Part shown: piece by piece, positions 1-9,583 of the stretch | Numbering within the stretch: the stretch's first letter is position 1 | Layout of the letters: each line of letters starts with the position of its first letter | DNA from: Mesorhizobium mediterraneum | GTDB taxonomy: Bacteria; Pseudomonadota; Alphaproteobacteria; Rhizobiales; Rhizobiaceae | Direction: 5' to 3' | Assembly (NCBI RefSeq): GCF_002284565.1 | Contig: NZ_NPKI01000039.1 | Coordinates: 1-61,937, forward strand | Length of the DNA: 61,937 bases | Notes under the pieces: generated by a model | Told to the model about the DNA's origin: nothing | Databases searched by the model: none | The model's input: only the letters and a program-made list of their open reading frames with translations | Translations under genes and position numbers: made by a program

Positions 1-34
1 TCGCCAGCGGCGCGCCGCCCTCGTTGGTGAGGCG

Positions 35-64
35 TATATAGTCGGCGCCCGTCCAAACTGTCAA
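35..64 (-). promoter_or_regulatory. Candidate sigma-70 promoter reading left out of the window
   Basis: On the minus strand TTGACA (59-64) is followed after 18 bases by TATATA (35-40). The hexamers match or nearly match the sigma-70 consensus. Transcription would run leftwards into a gene outside the window. Nothing else about that gene can be seen. Confidence 0.4.
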
Positions 65-715
65 CAACCATTTCAATCTTTTTTGCGGAGAACTGTTAGC
101 CGCGCAAAGCCAGGGGCTGGCCTGTCCCCATGCGGCGGAACCGTCTCCAATCCTGTCCTTCTATATGGGAACAAAACAGGAAACTTCAAGGATCACGCGC
201 CCCGTGCCCGGTCTGCAACGCGTATTCATGGCAAACGGGGACTGGAGCCCGACGGTTTCGGCGGATCTGCATGGCGGCGCGGCCGAACGGCTGGAACCAT
301 TCGTCCCGGCTGCTGGTTCCATCAGCGAAGAACGGGACCGCCGAGCGGGCGTCGCAGCGCAACAGACTTGAGGCCCTCAACAAGTCCTCCAGACATCTCG
401 CTCGACGACCGGCAGGCGGGATCGGACTGAGTTCAGCGGCTCGCACCAGAAGCCTGCCCTCGGGCCCGGGGGTGAGCACCGGCTTTGAGAAGTCCGACGC
501 TCACAATAGAGCAGCGGTACGAGTCGGTTTGAAACTCCGCCGCTCTAGCGCTGCCGCGTCTCAAAGAGCACCAAAAGCGACGACTCGACCGGGTCCTAAT
601 CCGACCTTCCTGTCATATGCCGGGAGCGTCGATGACGCCCCCGGGGATGCACTAGCATCTTGCGCGTTTTCCGCTTGCGCTCTTGGCCGTGGCTCAGAGC
701 TACGGTTGGGCGATG
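65..715. other. Stretch without a supported gene
   Basis: Several overlapping open frames run through this stretch on both strands. None has a recognisable domain, a convincing ribosome binding site or a protein-like composition. It may be decayed coding DNA. A weak LexA-like motif (GAAC-N7-GAAA, 169-183) is present but has a mismatch and no SOS-type gene after it. Confidence 0.5.
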
Positions 716-1495
716 TCAGTTCGGTGCCACCGCGGTATCGCCCAGCACCACACCCTTGGCAGCCTGTTCGATCACGTCGGCTACAGCCTCTGGCTGGGTA
801 AGGAACACCACATGGCTGCCTTTGACCTCGGTCGTGACCGCCCCAATACGATCGGCGGTGCTCCGAAGCAATTCCGGCGCAATAGCGCCGTCCTCAGTCG
901 CGACAACGTACCAGCTCGGCTTGGTCTTCCATGCCGTCGTCGTCACCTTGGCCTCAAGCGCCCTCATAGCGATCGGCACCTGGGAGTCGCGCAGGAATGC
1001 GGCGTCGGAATTGTTGGTGTCCCCAGCAAAGCCGTCCTTGAACGTCTCAGACTTCAGGAACGCGAAGCCGTCGGGCTGCACGTCGGGCTGAAAGTTCGGC
1101 GGCGGGGGGACCTCGGCATATTGGTCCAGCGTTGATTGTCCGACCTCTGGAGCGAAAGCGGCGACATAGACGAGGCCCGCAACATTGGCAGTGTCGCCGG
1201 CTTCTGTAATCACGGTGCCACCGTAGGAATGGCCAACGAGAATGGCTGGCCCGTCCTGCCGGGCGAGAACGCGACGCGTTGCGGCAACGTCGTCTTCCAA
1301 CGACGTAAGCGGATTCTGGACGATCGAGACTTTATAGCCACGGCTTGTCAGTTGGTCGTAGACGCCTCGCCATCCAGCTCCGTCGGCAAACGCGCCGTGG
1401 ACGAGAACGATGTTGCGGAGCGGCGCGCTCTGTGCGTCGGCAGCAGTTGCCGAAAGCGTCAGTGCGCCGACGGCGATCGCTAGGGATTTGATCAT
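716..1495 (-). CDS. Secreted alpha/beta hydrolase
   Basis: Alpha/beta-hydrolase of the small esterase-like group, 259 residues. A signal peptide runs from MIKSLAIAVG to about residue 22 (ending ADAQ), so the enzyme should be periplasmic. The oxyanion-hole segment VHGAFADGAGW is near residue 31, the nucleophile elbow GHSYGG near 90, and the likely acid and base lie in VATEDGA and KGSHVV. The start at 1495 is preferred over an in-frame start at 1537 because the signal peptide begins there and GGAGA sits 7 bases upstream. It is divergent from the LysR gene at 1632, the usual layout for a LysR target. The substrate cannot be told. Confidence 0.85.
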   Translation of the reverse strand: MIKSLAIAVGALTLSATAADAQSAPLRNIVLVHGAFADGAGWRGVYDQLTSRGYKVSIVQNPLTSLEDDVAATRRVLARQDGPAILVGHSYGGTVITEAGDTANVAGLVYVAAFAPEVGQSTLDQYAEVPPPPNFQPDVQPDGFAFLKSETFKDGFAGDTNNSDAAFLRDSQVPIAMRALEAKVTTTAWKTKPSWYVVATEDGAIAPELLRSTADRIGAVTTEVKGSHVVFLTQPEAVADVIEQAAKGVVLGDTAVAPN

Positions 1496-1631
1496 GGTAG
1501 TTCTCCAGTTGGACTTTGCTGTTGATAGGACAATCATGATCTACCCTGAAAGGATGTCGCTTGTTTATCGAGCGGATTCGGACATCAATGTCTAAAAATG
1601 AGAGACAATCCGAATTTGCTGGAGGCCCCAT

Positions 1632-2562
1632 ATGCTTCGCGACTTCAGCGATACGGTCGCTTTCGTAAAGGTGGTGCAGGAAGGGAGCTTCACAGCGGCG
1701 GCACGCGTGCTCAAGGTGCCGAAGACACGGGTCAGCCGGAAGGTGCAGGAGCTGGAATCCAGACTGCACACACAACTGCTCAATCGGACAACGCGCAGCC
1801 TTAAGCTGACTGAAGCGGGAGCGGTTTATTTCCAGCACTGCGAGCGAGTGGTGAAGAATCTGGAGGATGCGGAGAACGCAGTGGCGGAGTTGCAGCAACA
1901 TCCGCGCGGGTGGCTTCGGATTACAGCCCCCGTACTGGCTGACAACGCGCGTCCTCGCGCCGCTGCTCACCGAGTTTCGCCGCTTCTATCCAGAGGCGTT
2001 CCCGCAATTGCTGCTTGGGCACGAGGTCGTCGATCTCGTCGCCAAGGACATCGACATCGCTTTCCGGCTCCAGGAAGGCACCCTGCCCGATTCCACGCTC
2101 ACGGCTCGGCGGCTCGGCGCATTGCCGATGGGCATCTATGGAGCCCCGGCCTACCTGGAACGTGCAGGAATGCCACAGCATCCTTCGGAGCTGGCGGAAC
2201 ATGCCTGTCTGTTGACAGAGTTCTATTTCAATCGTCCGGCGGTAGAATGGCCCCTATCGAGCGGCGGCGAGCGGTCCCAGTTCAAAGTACGAGCAGTGGC
2301 CGTCGCCAGCGATCCAGAGGCCCTTCACGGGTTCCTGCTGGAAGGAGTTGGCCTGTTCATGACCAACCATGTGCGCGTCAAGTCGGACGTTGCCGCTGGA
2401 AGACTGGTCCGTGTCCTGCCCGAGTGGGCAGGGCCCGAGCCGACCCTCTATGCGATCCAGCCAGGCGGCGGCGTTCAGCCCCCCAAGGTTAAAGCATTCT
2501 TGGACTTTCTCATTCCGCGGCTCGACTTGAAGAAGATTGATAGCAAAGGGAGCCACATCTGA
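1632..2562 (+). pseudogene. LysR-family regulator with a one-base frameshift
   Basis: The first frame encodes a normal LysR winged-helix N-terminus (FVKVVQEGSFTAAARVL) and linker up to LRITAP. The effector-binding domain (TRVLAPLLTEFRRFYPE to the stop at 2562) is in the next frame. Removing one C from the run of five at 1927-1931 restores a continuous reading (LRITAP then YWLTTRVL) of the expected length, about 310 residues. GGAGG lies 6 bases before the ATG. The gene is divergent from the hydrolase at 716-1495, which it probably controlled. Because the change is in a homopolymer it may be a sequencing error, a slippage-variable site or a true mutation. Confidence 0.85.
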
Positions 2563-2757
2563 AGCCGGCGGCAGCCGGCCGATCCAATTTGACCCAAGCG
2601 TAGCCCTTATCAAGGTTACACCGATTTAATGTGCAAGCGAGTGGGAGAATTGCCATAAAGCTTTGATATCGACGAGTCATCCTGCGTGTCGGAGTGTGCC
2701 GTCGCGTCTACTTCACCTTGGGAGCCGTAGACGGTATATTTGCCAACCGGAGCGCCG

Positions 2758-3912
2758 ATGGCCACCTGGAAACAGATCGTTTTTGCACTTGTGATCCTCG
2801 TCGCGGCCGCGGCCGCCTGGGTTCGCTTTTTTCCAGGCGCGCCGGATGTGCTGGCGCGCTGGGGCATCGACTGGGCTTATGCCGCAACGCCACCAACGGG
2901 CGCCGTCGATAAGGCCGGGCAAGCAGGCAGCGGCAACGCCGCCGGCCAGAGGGTGACCATCGTCGCGTTGCCGGCGGCCGCGGCCATCATCAACGATCGC
3001 CTGCAGGCAATCGGCACCGGCCGCGCCAACGCCTCGGTGACGGTCAATCCCTACAGTTCCGGCCGCCTCGTTGAATTCGTGGTCGAGTCTGGCGCCCATG
3101 TCGAAAAGGGGCAGGTCATTGCCACCCTCGATTCCGACACCGAGGTGATCGCACAGGACCGCGCCAAGCTTGCTTTGCAGGACGCGCAGGCCAAGCTCGT
3201 CCGGGTCAAATCGCTGCGCGCATCCAACGCCGCGACGGCGGTCGCCGTTGCCGATGCCGAAGTGGTGCTGGCCAATGCCAAGCTGGCGCTTCGCGATGCG
3301 GAACTGGCCTCGCAGCGCCGTTCGATCGTCGCGCCGATCGCCGGCGTCGTCGGCATCCTGCCGATATCAGCCGGCAACTATGTGACCAGCCAGTCGGCGG
3401 TCGCCACCCTCGACGACCGCTCCAGCATACTGGTCGAATTCTGGGTGCCGGAGCGCTTCGCCGCCGCCGTCAAGGTCGGCGCACAATTGTCGGCGACGCC
3501 GATCGCCAACCCCAACAAGGCCTATACCGGAACGGTTGCCGCCATCGACAACCACATCGACGAAGCCAGCCGCACCCTTCTGGTCAAGGCAAAGATCGCC
3601 AATCCGGCCGATTCGCTGCGTGCCGGCATGTCCTTCCGGATCGCCATGAAGTTCCCCGGCGACAGCTATCCGGCGGTCAGCCCGCTGGCGATCCAGTGGG
3701 GCTCTGATGGTGCCTATGTCTGGGCCATCGCGCACGGCAAGGCCAAGCGGGTGGCCGTCCGCATCATCCAGCGCAACACCGAGACCGTGCTGATCGACGC
3801 CCCGATCGTCAGCGGCGACATGGTGGTGACCGAAGGCACCCAGAGCGTCAGCGAAGGCGGCGAGGTCGCCATCGCCGGCGAAGAACAGCGCGCCGCGGAC
3901 GCTGACGGCTGA
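2758..3912 (+). CDS. RND efflux periplasmic adaptor (membrane fusion protein)
   Basis: Adaptor of a resistance-nodulation-division pump, 384 residues. An N-terminal membrane anchor (residues 6-23) is followed by a lipoyl-like segment (GRLVEFVVESGAHVEKGQ), a coiled-coil hairpin (about 125-175) and beta-barrel and membrane-proximal domains. A TTG at 2740 is in frame, but ATG 2758 has GGAG at the right distance and starts directly before the anchor. The stop overlaps the pump gene start by one base, so the two are co-translated. No outer-membrane factor gene is adjacent. Substrates are unknown. Confidence 0.9.
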   Translation: MATWKQIVFALVILVAAAAAWVRFFPGAPDVLARWGIDWAYAATPPTGAVDKAGQAGSGNAAGQRVTIVALPAAAAIINDRLQAIGTGRANASVTVNPYSSGRLVEFVVESGAHVEKGQVIATLDSDTEVIAQDRAKLALQDAQAKLVRVKSLRASNAATAVAVADAEVVLANAKLALRDAELASQRRSIVAPIAGVVGILPISAGNYVTSQSAVATLDDRSSILVEFWVPERFAAAVKVGAQLSATPIANPNKAYTGTVAAIDNHIDEASRTLLVKAKIANPADSLRAGMSFRIAMKFPGDSYPAVSPLAIQWGSDGAYVWAIAHGKAKRVAVRIIQRNTETVLIDAPIVSGDMVVTEGTQSVSEGGEVAIAGEEQRAADADG

Positions 3913-6900
3913 TGACCGCTTCCAACAACGCCGCCAGCGACACAGGCTTTACCGCGCTATTCATCCGCAGGCCGGTGATGGCGTTCGTCTTGAACACACT
4001 GATCGCGGTCGCCGGCCTTGCCGCCTTTTACGGCGTCGAAATCCGCGAGCTGCCGGATGTCGATCGCGCCGTCGTCACCGTTAACACGACCTTTGAAGGC
4101 GCGGCGGCCGAGACCGTCGACCGCGAATTGACCGACGTGATTGAGGGCGCGGTCGCCCGCGTCTCCGGTGTGAAGTCGATCTCGTCCACCTCGTCCTTCG
4201 GCACGAGCCGCGTCACCATCGAATTCAACGACGGCGTCGACCTCGACGTCGCCGCCTCCGATGTGCGCGATGGCGTCGGCCGCGTCGCCGACCAGATGCC
4301 GGACACGGCGGATGCGCCGCGCATCGTCAAGGCCGATGCCAATTCCGAGCCGGTGATGCGGCTGGCGGTCACCTCCGACACCATGTCGGTGCAGGACATG
4401 ACAGTGCTGGTCCAAGACCAGATCGAGGACGAGCTTGCCGCCGTGCCCGGCGTCGCCGACGTCCAGGTCTATGGCGACCGCGACAAGATCTTTCGCATCG
4501 ATGTCGACCAGAACAAGCTCGCCAGCCTGGGCTTCACCGTCGCCGACCTGAGGGCAGCGCTGGCCTCGGTCGCTTTCGATTCGCCGGCCGGCTCGATCAC
4601 TACGACCAACCAGGACCTCATCGTGCGCACGACGGCGGACGTGACCACGCCGGAGGAGTTCGAAAACATCATCATCGGCGGCACGACTCGCATCCGCGAC
4701 GTCGCCACCGTCACGATTGGTCCCGACATCGGCCAGACCACATTGCGTTCGAACGGCAAGACCGGCATCGGTCTCGGCATTATCCGCCAGGCGGAATCGA
4801 ACACGCTGGATATTTCGACCGGCGTCAGGGCCGCCGTCGACAAACTGCAGGCAGATTTGCCTCAGGGCATGTCGATCAAGGTCACCAGCGACGATGCGGT
4901 CTTCGTCAACGGCGCGGTGCATGAGGTCGAGATCGCCCTCGGCCTGTCCGTCTCCATCGTGCTGATCGTCATCTACGTGTTTCTCCTCGACTGGCGCGCG
5001 ACGCTCATTCCGGGGCTGGCTATGCCGGTCGCCATGATCGGGACGATCGCCGCCATCTATCTCGCCGGCTTCTCGGTCAACATACTGACGCTGCTCGCCC
5101 TTGTGCTGGCGACGGGCTTGGTCGTCGACGACGCCATCGTTGTTCTGGAAAACATCGTGCGACGACGCAACCAAGGCATGGGACCACGCGCCGCAGCCGT
5201 GCTCGGCGCCCAGGAAGTGTTCTTCGCCGTCATCGCCACCACGCTGACGCTGGTCGCCGTCTTCGTGCCGATCTCCTTCCTGCCGGGGCAGACCGGCGGC
5301 CTGTTCCGCGAATTCGGCTTCGTTCTCGCCATATCGGTGCTTCTGTCCGCCGTCGTGGCGCTGACCCTTTGTCCGATGCTTGCCTCACGCATGCTGTCGG
5401 CCGCGCCGCTTCACCACGAAGGCGGCAGCGGCATCGGCGCCCGCATCGGCGGCGCGCTGAACATGCTCTACCGGCGCTGCCTGCGCCTCTGCCTCGACGC
5501 GCCGTGGATCGTGCTTCTGGTCGCGCTGCTGTTTGCAGCCACCGCCTTCACGCTGTTTGGCACGATCCGCCAGGAACTGACGCCGACCGAGGACCGAGCC
5601 GTCGTGCTCATGCGCGTCGACGCACCGCAAGGGGTCAGCCTCGACTACACGACGCAGCAGATGGAGAAGATCGAAAAACTGATCCAGCCGCTGCGCGATT
5701 CCGGCGAAATCCGCAACACGTTCGAGAGCGCCGGCCGGAACGGCGCCTACAATGCCGGCTTCATGGTCATGACGCTGGCGCCTTGGGACGAGCGCACGCG
5801 CAGCCAGCAGCAGATCATGGCCGACATCAGCCGGCTCACCCGGCAGGTGCCGAGCGTGCGCGTCTTTCCGATGCAGCCCAACAGCCTCGGCATTCGCGGC
5901 GCTGGCAACGGCCTGCAGTTCGCGCTGGTCGGCAACAACCGCGCGGCGCTCGGCGACGCTGCGGTGAAGATCATCGCCGAGATGCAGAAGGATCCCCGCT
6001 TCCAGTCGCCCCGGCTCTCCGTCGACCCGACGCAACCCCAGCTTTCCGTGGCCATCGAACGCGAGCGCGCTTCGGACCTCGGCATCGACATCACCGGGCT
6101 TGCCGACACTTTCCAGGCCATGCTCGACGGCAATGATGTCGTCGACGTCTATATCGCCGACCGCAGCTACGGGGTGAAGCTCGTCTCGACGACCAACCCG
6201 ATCAACGATCCAACCGACCTGGAGAATATCTTCCTGAAGACGGCCGACGGCCGCTTCGTGCCGATGTCGACCATTGCCACGCTGACCGAGCGCGCCGTGC
6301 CGCCTTCGCTGACCCGCGAGCAGCAACAGCCGTCGGTGGCGATCACCTCCAACCTCAGCGGCGATTTCGCGCTCGGCCAGGCGCTCACCCGCGCCGAGGC
6401 AATCGCCACGCCGCTCCTGCCGCCGGGCAGCCGCATCGTCCCCTTGGCCGAGGCGGCGACGCTGGGCGAAACCAACAGTGCCATGATCACCATCTTCGGT
6501 TTCTCGCTGGTCATCATCCTTTTGGTGCTCGCCGCCCAGTTCGAGAGCTTCGTCAGCGCGGTCATCATCATGGCGACAGTGCCGCTCGGCCTCGCCTGCG
6601 CGATCTTTGCCCTTTTGCTCAGCGGCACCAGCCTCAACGCCTACAGCCAGATCGGCCTAGTGCTGCTGGTCGGCGTGATGGCCAAGAACGGCATCCTGAT
6701 CGTCGAGTTCGCCAATCAGTTGCGCGACCGCGGGCTTGGCGTGCGCGAGGCGATCGAGCAGGCCTCCACCATCCGGCTGCGGCCGGTGATGATGACGATG
6801 ATCTGCACCGTGCTCGGCGGCGTGCCGTTGGTGCTGGCGAGCGGCGCCGGCGCCGAGGCGCGCATCGCGCTCGGCTGGGTGATCGTCGGCGGGTTGGGCC

Positions 6901-7043
6901 TGGCCACCGTCTCGACGCTGTTCCTGACCCCGGTCGCCTATCTCTTGCTCGGCCGCTTCGTCACGCCGAAGGTGGAAGAAGCATCACGGCTGAAGCGCGA
7001 GCTCGAGGAAGCCGCCTACACCAATGTCGAGCCGGCGGAGTAG
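3912..7043 (+). CDS. RND efflux pump, inner-membrane transporter (AcrB/MexB-like)
   Basis: Proton-driven RND transporter of 1043 residues, the family's usual size. The first membrane helix (about 13-31) leads into a large periplasmic domain, followed by a block of helices, and this is repeated in the C-terminal half. The helix-4 motif VLATGLVVDDAIVVLENI carries the Asp-Asp pair of the proton relay. The ATG overlaps the stop of the adaptor gene (TGATG). The closest fit is the HAE1 type for hydrophobic and amphiphilic compounds. The 3-prime end is followed on the other strand by a decayed DUF2283 gene. Confidence 0.93.
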   Translation: MTASNNAASDTGFTALFIRRPVMAFVLNTLIAVAGLAAFYGVEIRELPDVDRAVVTVNTTFEGAAAETVDRELTDVIEGAVARVSGVKSISSTSSFGTSRVTIEFNDGVDLDVAASDVRDGVGRVADQMPDTADAPRIVKADANSEPVMRLAVTSDTMSVQDMTVLVQDQIEDELAAVPGVADVQVYGDRDKIFRIDVDQNKLASLGFTVADLRAALASVAFDSPAGSITTTNQDLIVRTTADVTTPEEFENIIIGGTTRIRDVATVTIGPDIGQTTLRSNGKTGIGLGIIRQAESNTLDISTGVRAAVDKLQADLPQGMSIKVTSDDAVFVNGAVHEVEIALGLSVSIVLIVIYVFLLDWRATLIPGLAMPVAMIGTIAAIYLAGFSVNILTLLALVLATGLVVDDAIVVLENIVRRRNQGMGPRAAAVLGAQEVFFAVIATTLTLVAVFVPISFLPGQTGGLFREFGFVLAISVLLSAVVALTLCPMLASRMLSAAPLHHEGGSGIGARIGGALNMLYRRCLRLCLDAPWIVLLVALLFAATAFTLFGTIRQELTPTEDRAVVLMRVDAPQGVSLDYTTQQMEKIEKLIQPLRDSGEIRNTFESAGRNGAYNAGFMVMTLAPWDERTRSQQQIMADISRLTRQVPSVRVFPMQPNSLGIRGAGNGLQFALVGNNRAALGDAAVKIIAEMQKDPRFQSPRLSVDPTQPQLSVAIERERASDLGIDITGLADTFQAMLDGNDVVDVYIADRSYGVKLVSTTNPINDPTDLENIFLKTADGRFVPMSTIATLTERAVPPSLTREQQQPSVAITSNLSGDFALGQALTRAEAIATPLLPPGSRIVPLAEAATLGETNSAMITIFGFSLVIILLVLAAQFESFVSAVIIMATVPLGLACAIFALLLSGTSLNAYSQIGLVLLVGVMAKNGILIVEFANQLRDRGLGVREAIEQASTIRLRPVMMTMICTVLGGVPLVLASGAGAEARIALGWVIVGGLGLATVSTLFLTPVAYLLLGRFVTPKVEEASRLKRELEEAAYTNVEPAE

Positions 7044-7050
7044 GATCGGG

Positions 7051-7224
7051 TCAGGCCGCCTTCAGCATCGCCGCGAAGGTGTTCTCGGGTATCCAGCACC
7101 TCCATCCCGACGATGTGGCCTTCAGCATCATAGTCTAGGACTATGCCTGCGGAACTTCCACGCTTTCCTGGATCGCCTCCACCTTGCCGTTGGGCTTGAC
7201 CAGTTCAGCCGGCACGCACTCCAT
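7051..7224 (-). pseudogene. Remnant of a DUF2283 protein
   Basis: Minus-strand translation gives ELVKPNGKVEAIQESVEVP from an ATG at 7224. A frame change then leads into AGIVLDYDAEGHIVGMEVLD. The two parts join into a typical DUF2283 sequence if one base is restored near 7150. No stop follows the domain in frame before the RND gene end. Family members are small proteins often found beside toxin-like partners. Here no partner gene remains, so it is read as a decayed fragment. Confidence 0.6.
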
Positions 7225-7334
7225 CGCCTCGGCTCTGGCCCTTTACCCGTGACAAGGATGATCGTAGTTCGAATAGTCTTGTCAACGCGACGCCGTCCCC
7301 CGGGGCCGCGAAGCAAAGGCGCGGAGACCCTACA

Positions 7335-8150
7335 ATGAGCTATCTGGACGAGCTGTTTTCTGTCGCCGGAAAAACCGCGCTGGTGACCGGGGCTGCGACC
7401 GGCATCGGCCGCATGGCGGCGACCGCTTTGGTCAGGGCTGGCGCCACCGTGATGATCGCCTCGCGCAAGGGCGAGGATTGCATCAGCGTTGCCGGCGAAT
7501 TGAACGGCCTCGGCGGCTCCGGCCGGGCCGAGGGCTTTGCCGGCGATGTCTCCAGCGAGGCCGGCATCGCGGCGCTGGTCGCCGAGGTCAAGGCACGGAC
7601 GGAGCGGCTGAATATCCTGATCAACAATGCCGGCGTTTCCTGGGGCGCGCCGCTGGAAAGCTTCCCCTACCATGCCTGGGCCAGGGTGTTCGGGGTCAAC
7701 GTCACCGCCGTCTTCCATCTGACGCGCGAGCTTCTGCCGCTGCTCGACGCCGCCGCCAGCGATGCCGATCCTGCCCGGGTGATCAATCTGGGTTCGGTGA
7801 TGGGCACGCAGCCGCTGGCCGACGACGCTTATTCCTACTCTGCCTCCAAGGCTGCGGTTCACCATCTGACGCGCACGCTTGCGATCGAGTTCGCCGCCCG
7901 TCGCATTACCGTCAACGCCTTCGCCCCCGGGCCCTTTCAGAGCCGGATGACCGCCTTCGCCACCGCGACCGAGGAACAGGCCAACCATGTCGGCGGCCAT
8001 GTTCCGCTTCGTCGCATCGGCGCGCCGGATGACATTGCCGGCGCAACGCTCTATTTGTGCAGCCGTGCCGGCAGCTATGTCACCGGCGCCGTCCTGCCGA
8101 TCGATGGCGGGCAGTCGGTGCAGCATGGGCTGACACTGTTCAAGGAATGA
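7335..8150 (+). CDS. SDR-family oxidoreductase
   Basis: Classical short-chain dehydrogenase/reductase, 271 residues, cytoplasmic. The nucleotide-binding motif TGAATGIG is near residue 20, the NNAG motif near 97, the catalytic Ser in NLGSVMG, and the active-site YSASK near 172. The C-terminal GGQ is also typical. GGAG precedes the ATG by 6 bases. Its last codon overlaps the ATG of a MaoC-type dehydratase (ATGA). A reductase with a hydratase suggests acyl-thioester metabolism such as 3-oxoacyl or 3-hydroxyacyl chemistry; that is inference from the pairing. Confidence 0.9.
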   Translation: MSYLDELFSVAGKTALVTGAATGIGRMAATALVRAGATVMIASRKGEDCISVAGELNGLGGSGRAEGFAGDVSSEAGIAALVAEVKARTERLNILINNAGVSWGAPLESFPYHAWARVFGVNVTAVFHLTRELLPLLDAAASDADPARVINLGSVMGTQPLADDAYSYSASKAAVHHLTRTLAIEFAARRITVNAFAPGPFQSRMTAFATATEEQANHVGGHVPLRRIGAPDDIAGATLYLCSRAGSYVTGAVLPIDGGQSVQHGLTLFKE

Positions 8151-8671
8151 AGCCGCTCGCGCTCCGGACGGTTGAAATGGAGGACATCAGCGTGGAACCG
8201 ATCAGTCTCGATGTGCTTCTGGCCAGCGTCGGCAAGGAAGTCGGCGTGTCGCCGTGGCGGGTGGTCTCGCAGCGCATGATCGACCAGTTTGCCGATGCCA
8301 CCGACGACCACCAGTTCATCCACTGCGATCCGGAGCGGGCCAAGCGCGAGACGCCGTTCGGCGGCACCATCGCGCACGGCTTCCTGTCGCTTTCGTTGCT
8401 GTCGGCGATGACCTTCGAGACCATGCCGCCGCTCGAAAACAGCAAGATGGGCGTCAATCATGGCTTCGATTCGCTGCGCTTCCTGGCGCCGGTGAAGACC
8501 GGCGCGCGCATCCGCACCCGTTTCGTGCTGGCCGACGTCAAGGTCAGGCCGTCGGGCTGGGTGCAGACGGCGCATGACGTGACCATCGAGATCGAGGGTT
8601 CGAAAAAGCCGGCCCTGACCGCCCGCTGGCTGACGCTGACACTGATAGAGCGCCAGCCAGAAGCGGCATAG
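8147..8671 (+). CDS. MaoC-family (R)-specific enoyl-acyl hydratase-like protein
   Basis: Hot-dog-fold MaoC protein, 174 residues. The hydratase-2 type signature is seen in FADATDDHQFIHCDPERA with the catalytic Asp and His, followed by PFGGTIAHGFLSLSL, which lines the binding tunnel. The start at 8147 overlaps the SDR stop by 4 bases, indicating translational coupling. A second ATG at 8177 is also possible. It probably acts on acyl-CoA or acyl-ACP together with the upstream reductase. Confidence 0.85.
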   Translation: MKPLALRTVEMEDISVEPISLDVLLASVGKEVGVSPWRVVSQRMIDQFADATDDHQFIHCDPERAKRETPFGGTIAHGFLSLSLLSAMTFETMPPLENSKMGVNHGFDSLRFLAPVKTGARIRTRFVLADVKVRPSGWVQTAHDVTIEIEGSKKPALTARWLTLTLIERQPEAA

Positions 8672-8676
8672 ACGGC

Positions 8677-9378
8677 TCAGCGAGCGTCGCTGGAGATGAA
8701 CTTCATGTGCCGGCCGATCTGCAGGGCGATGTAGACGACCAGTGAGCAACCGATCGGAAACACGATCTCGTTGAGGCCGGTTGCGATAGCCTGCGGCAGT
8801 GCGAGGACAACGTCCTTCGCCGCGGCCGTCTCGATCGTCAGCACCGTGATTCCGCCGCCGAACACCGCGCCTACCAAGGCGCCTGCCAGCGCGAAATGGA
8901 GCGGACGGGGTTCTTCCTTCGACGCCATCGAGGCCAGTATCCAGCCGAGCAGGCCGTATTCGATCGCCCGCAGCACTCCCAACGTCGTGAGCGAGAGGAT
9001 GGCCGGCTTTGCGGCCGCATCGAGCGCACTTACCATGACCTTTTGCGTCCCCTTGGCGATGCCCATCGCCAGTGGCGCCGAGATCGCGCTGATCAAGCCG
9101 CCGAGCGAGGCTCGCACCTTGGCGAGCGCCGTGCCGAGGCTGACGCCGGCGCAGACGAAGAACGCCCATGTCACGCCTTGCGCCAATTCGATCAGGACCT
9201 GGGTGGTAGCCGGGTGGGAGCCTGCTGCAAATCTGCCAGCCAGAATAAGGGCCTCCATGGCGAAGCCGAGTGCGGTCGCCAACCGTGCAACCATGACGAC
9301 TCGCCTGAGTGCCAGCCTGGCGCCATGAGAAAGTGGATCCACGTCCGACACGCCGGACGAAAGCTCAGTCGTGGCCAT
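8677..9378 (-). CDS. Hypothetical multi-pass membrane protein
   Basis: Unrecognised protein of 233 residues with about five predicted membrane helices, starting after a 25-residue polar N-terminus. GGGGAGG lies 5 bases before the ATG at 9378. In-frame sequence further upstream looks non-coding. The segment AKVRASLGGLISAISAPLAMGI between helices is Gly/Ala rich. It ends 6 bases from the convergent MaoC gene and is divergent from the TetR gene. No function is proposed. Confidence 0.75.
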   Translation of the reverse strand: MATTELSSGVSDVDPLSHGARLALRRVVMVARLATALGFAMEALILAGRFAAGSHPATTQVLIELAQGVTWAFFVCAGVSLGTALAKVRASLGGLISAISAPLAMGIAKGTQKVMVSALDAAAKPAILSLTTLGVLRAIEYGLLGWILASMASKEEPRPLHFALAGALVGAVFGGGITVLTIETAAAKDVVLALPQAIATGLNEIVFPIGCSLVVYIALQIGRHMKFISSDAR

Positions 9379-9522
9379 GTTGGCCTCCCCAAAACGGAAA
9401 TTTTTGCAGAGCCGCGAACGGTCGGTTGTAACGGCCCGATGTTGCCCGTCTGGGCCAGGGTAACACCTCACGTGAGAAGAAAACGGGCATGTCGGAACGC
9501 TCAAGCTGGTTTTGACAGCGCC

Positions 9523-9550
9523 TTGTCGGTTTCCGTACAGCGTATATAAT
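9523..9550 (+). promoter_or_regulatory. Promoter and candidate operator of the TetR gene
   Basis: TTGTCG (9523-9528) and a perfect TATAAT (9545-9550) are separated by 16 bases. The sequence CCGTACAGCGTATA (9533-9546) overlaps the -10. It resembles half-sites of the three palindromes at 10346-10418 (CCGTACA and GCGTATA), which would fit autoregulation by the TetR protein. Operator identity is inferred. Confidence 0.5.
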
Positions 9551-9583
9551 TTAGCCAACCGCCAACGGATAAAGGCAGGCAAA

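Noticed and set aside
169..183. LexA-like box GAAC-N7-GAAA
   Set aside because: One mismatch to GAAC-N7-GAAC and no SOS-type gene follows, so it is probably chance.
3957..5174. Minus-strand open frame of 405 codons
   Set aside because: It lies wholly antisense to the RND transporter and has low-complexity Asp/Arg-rich sequence.
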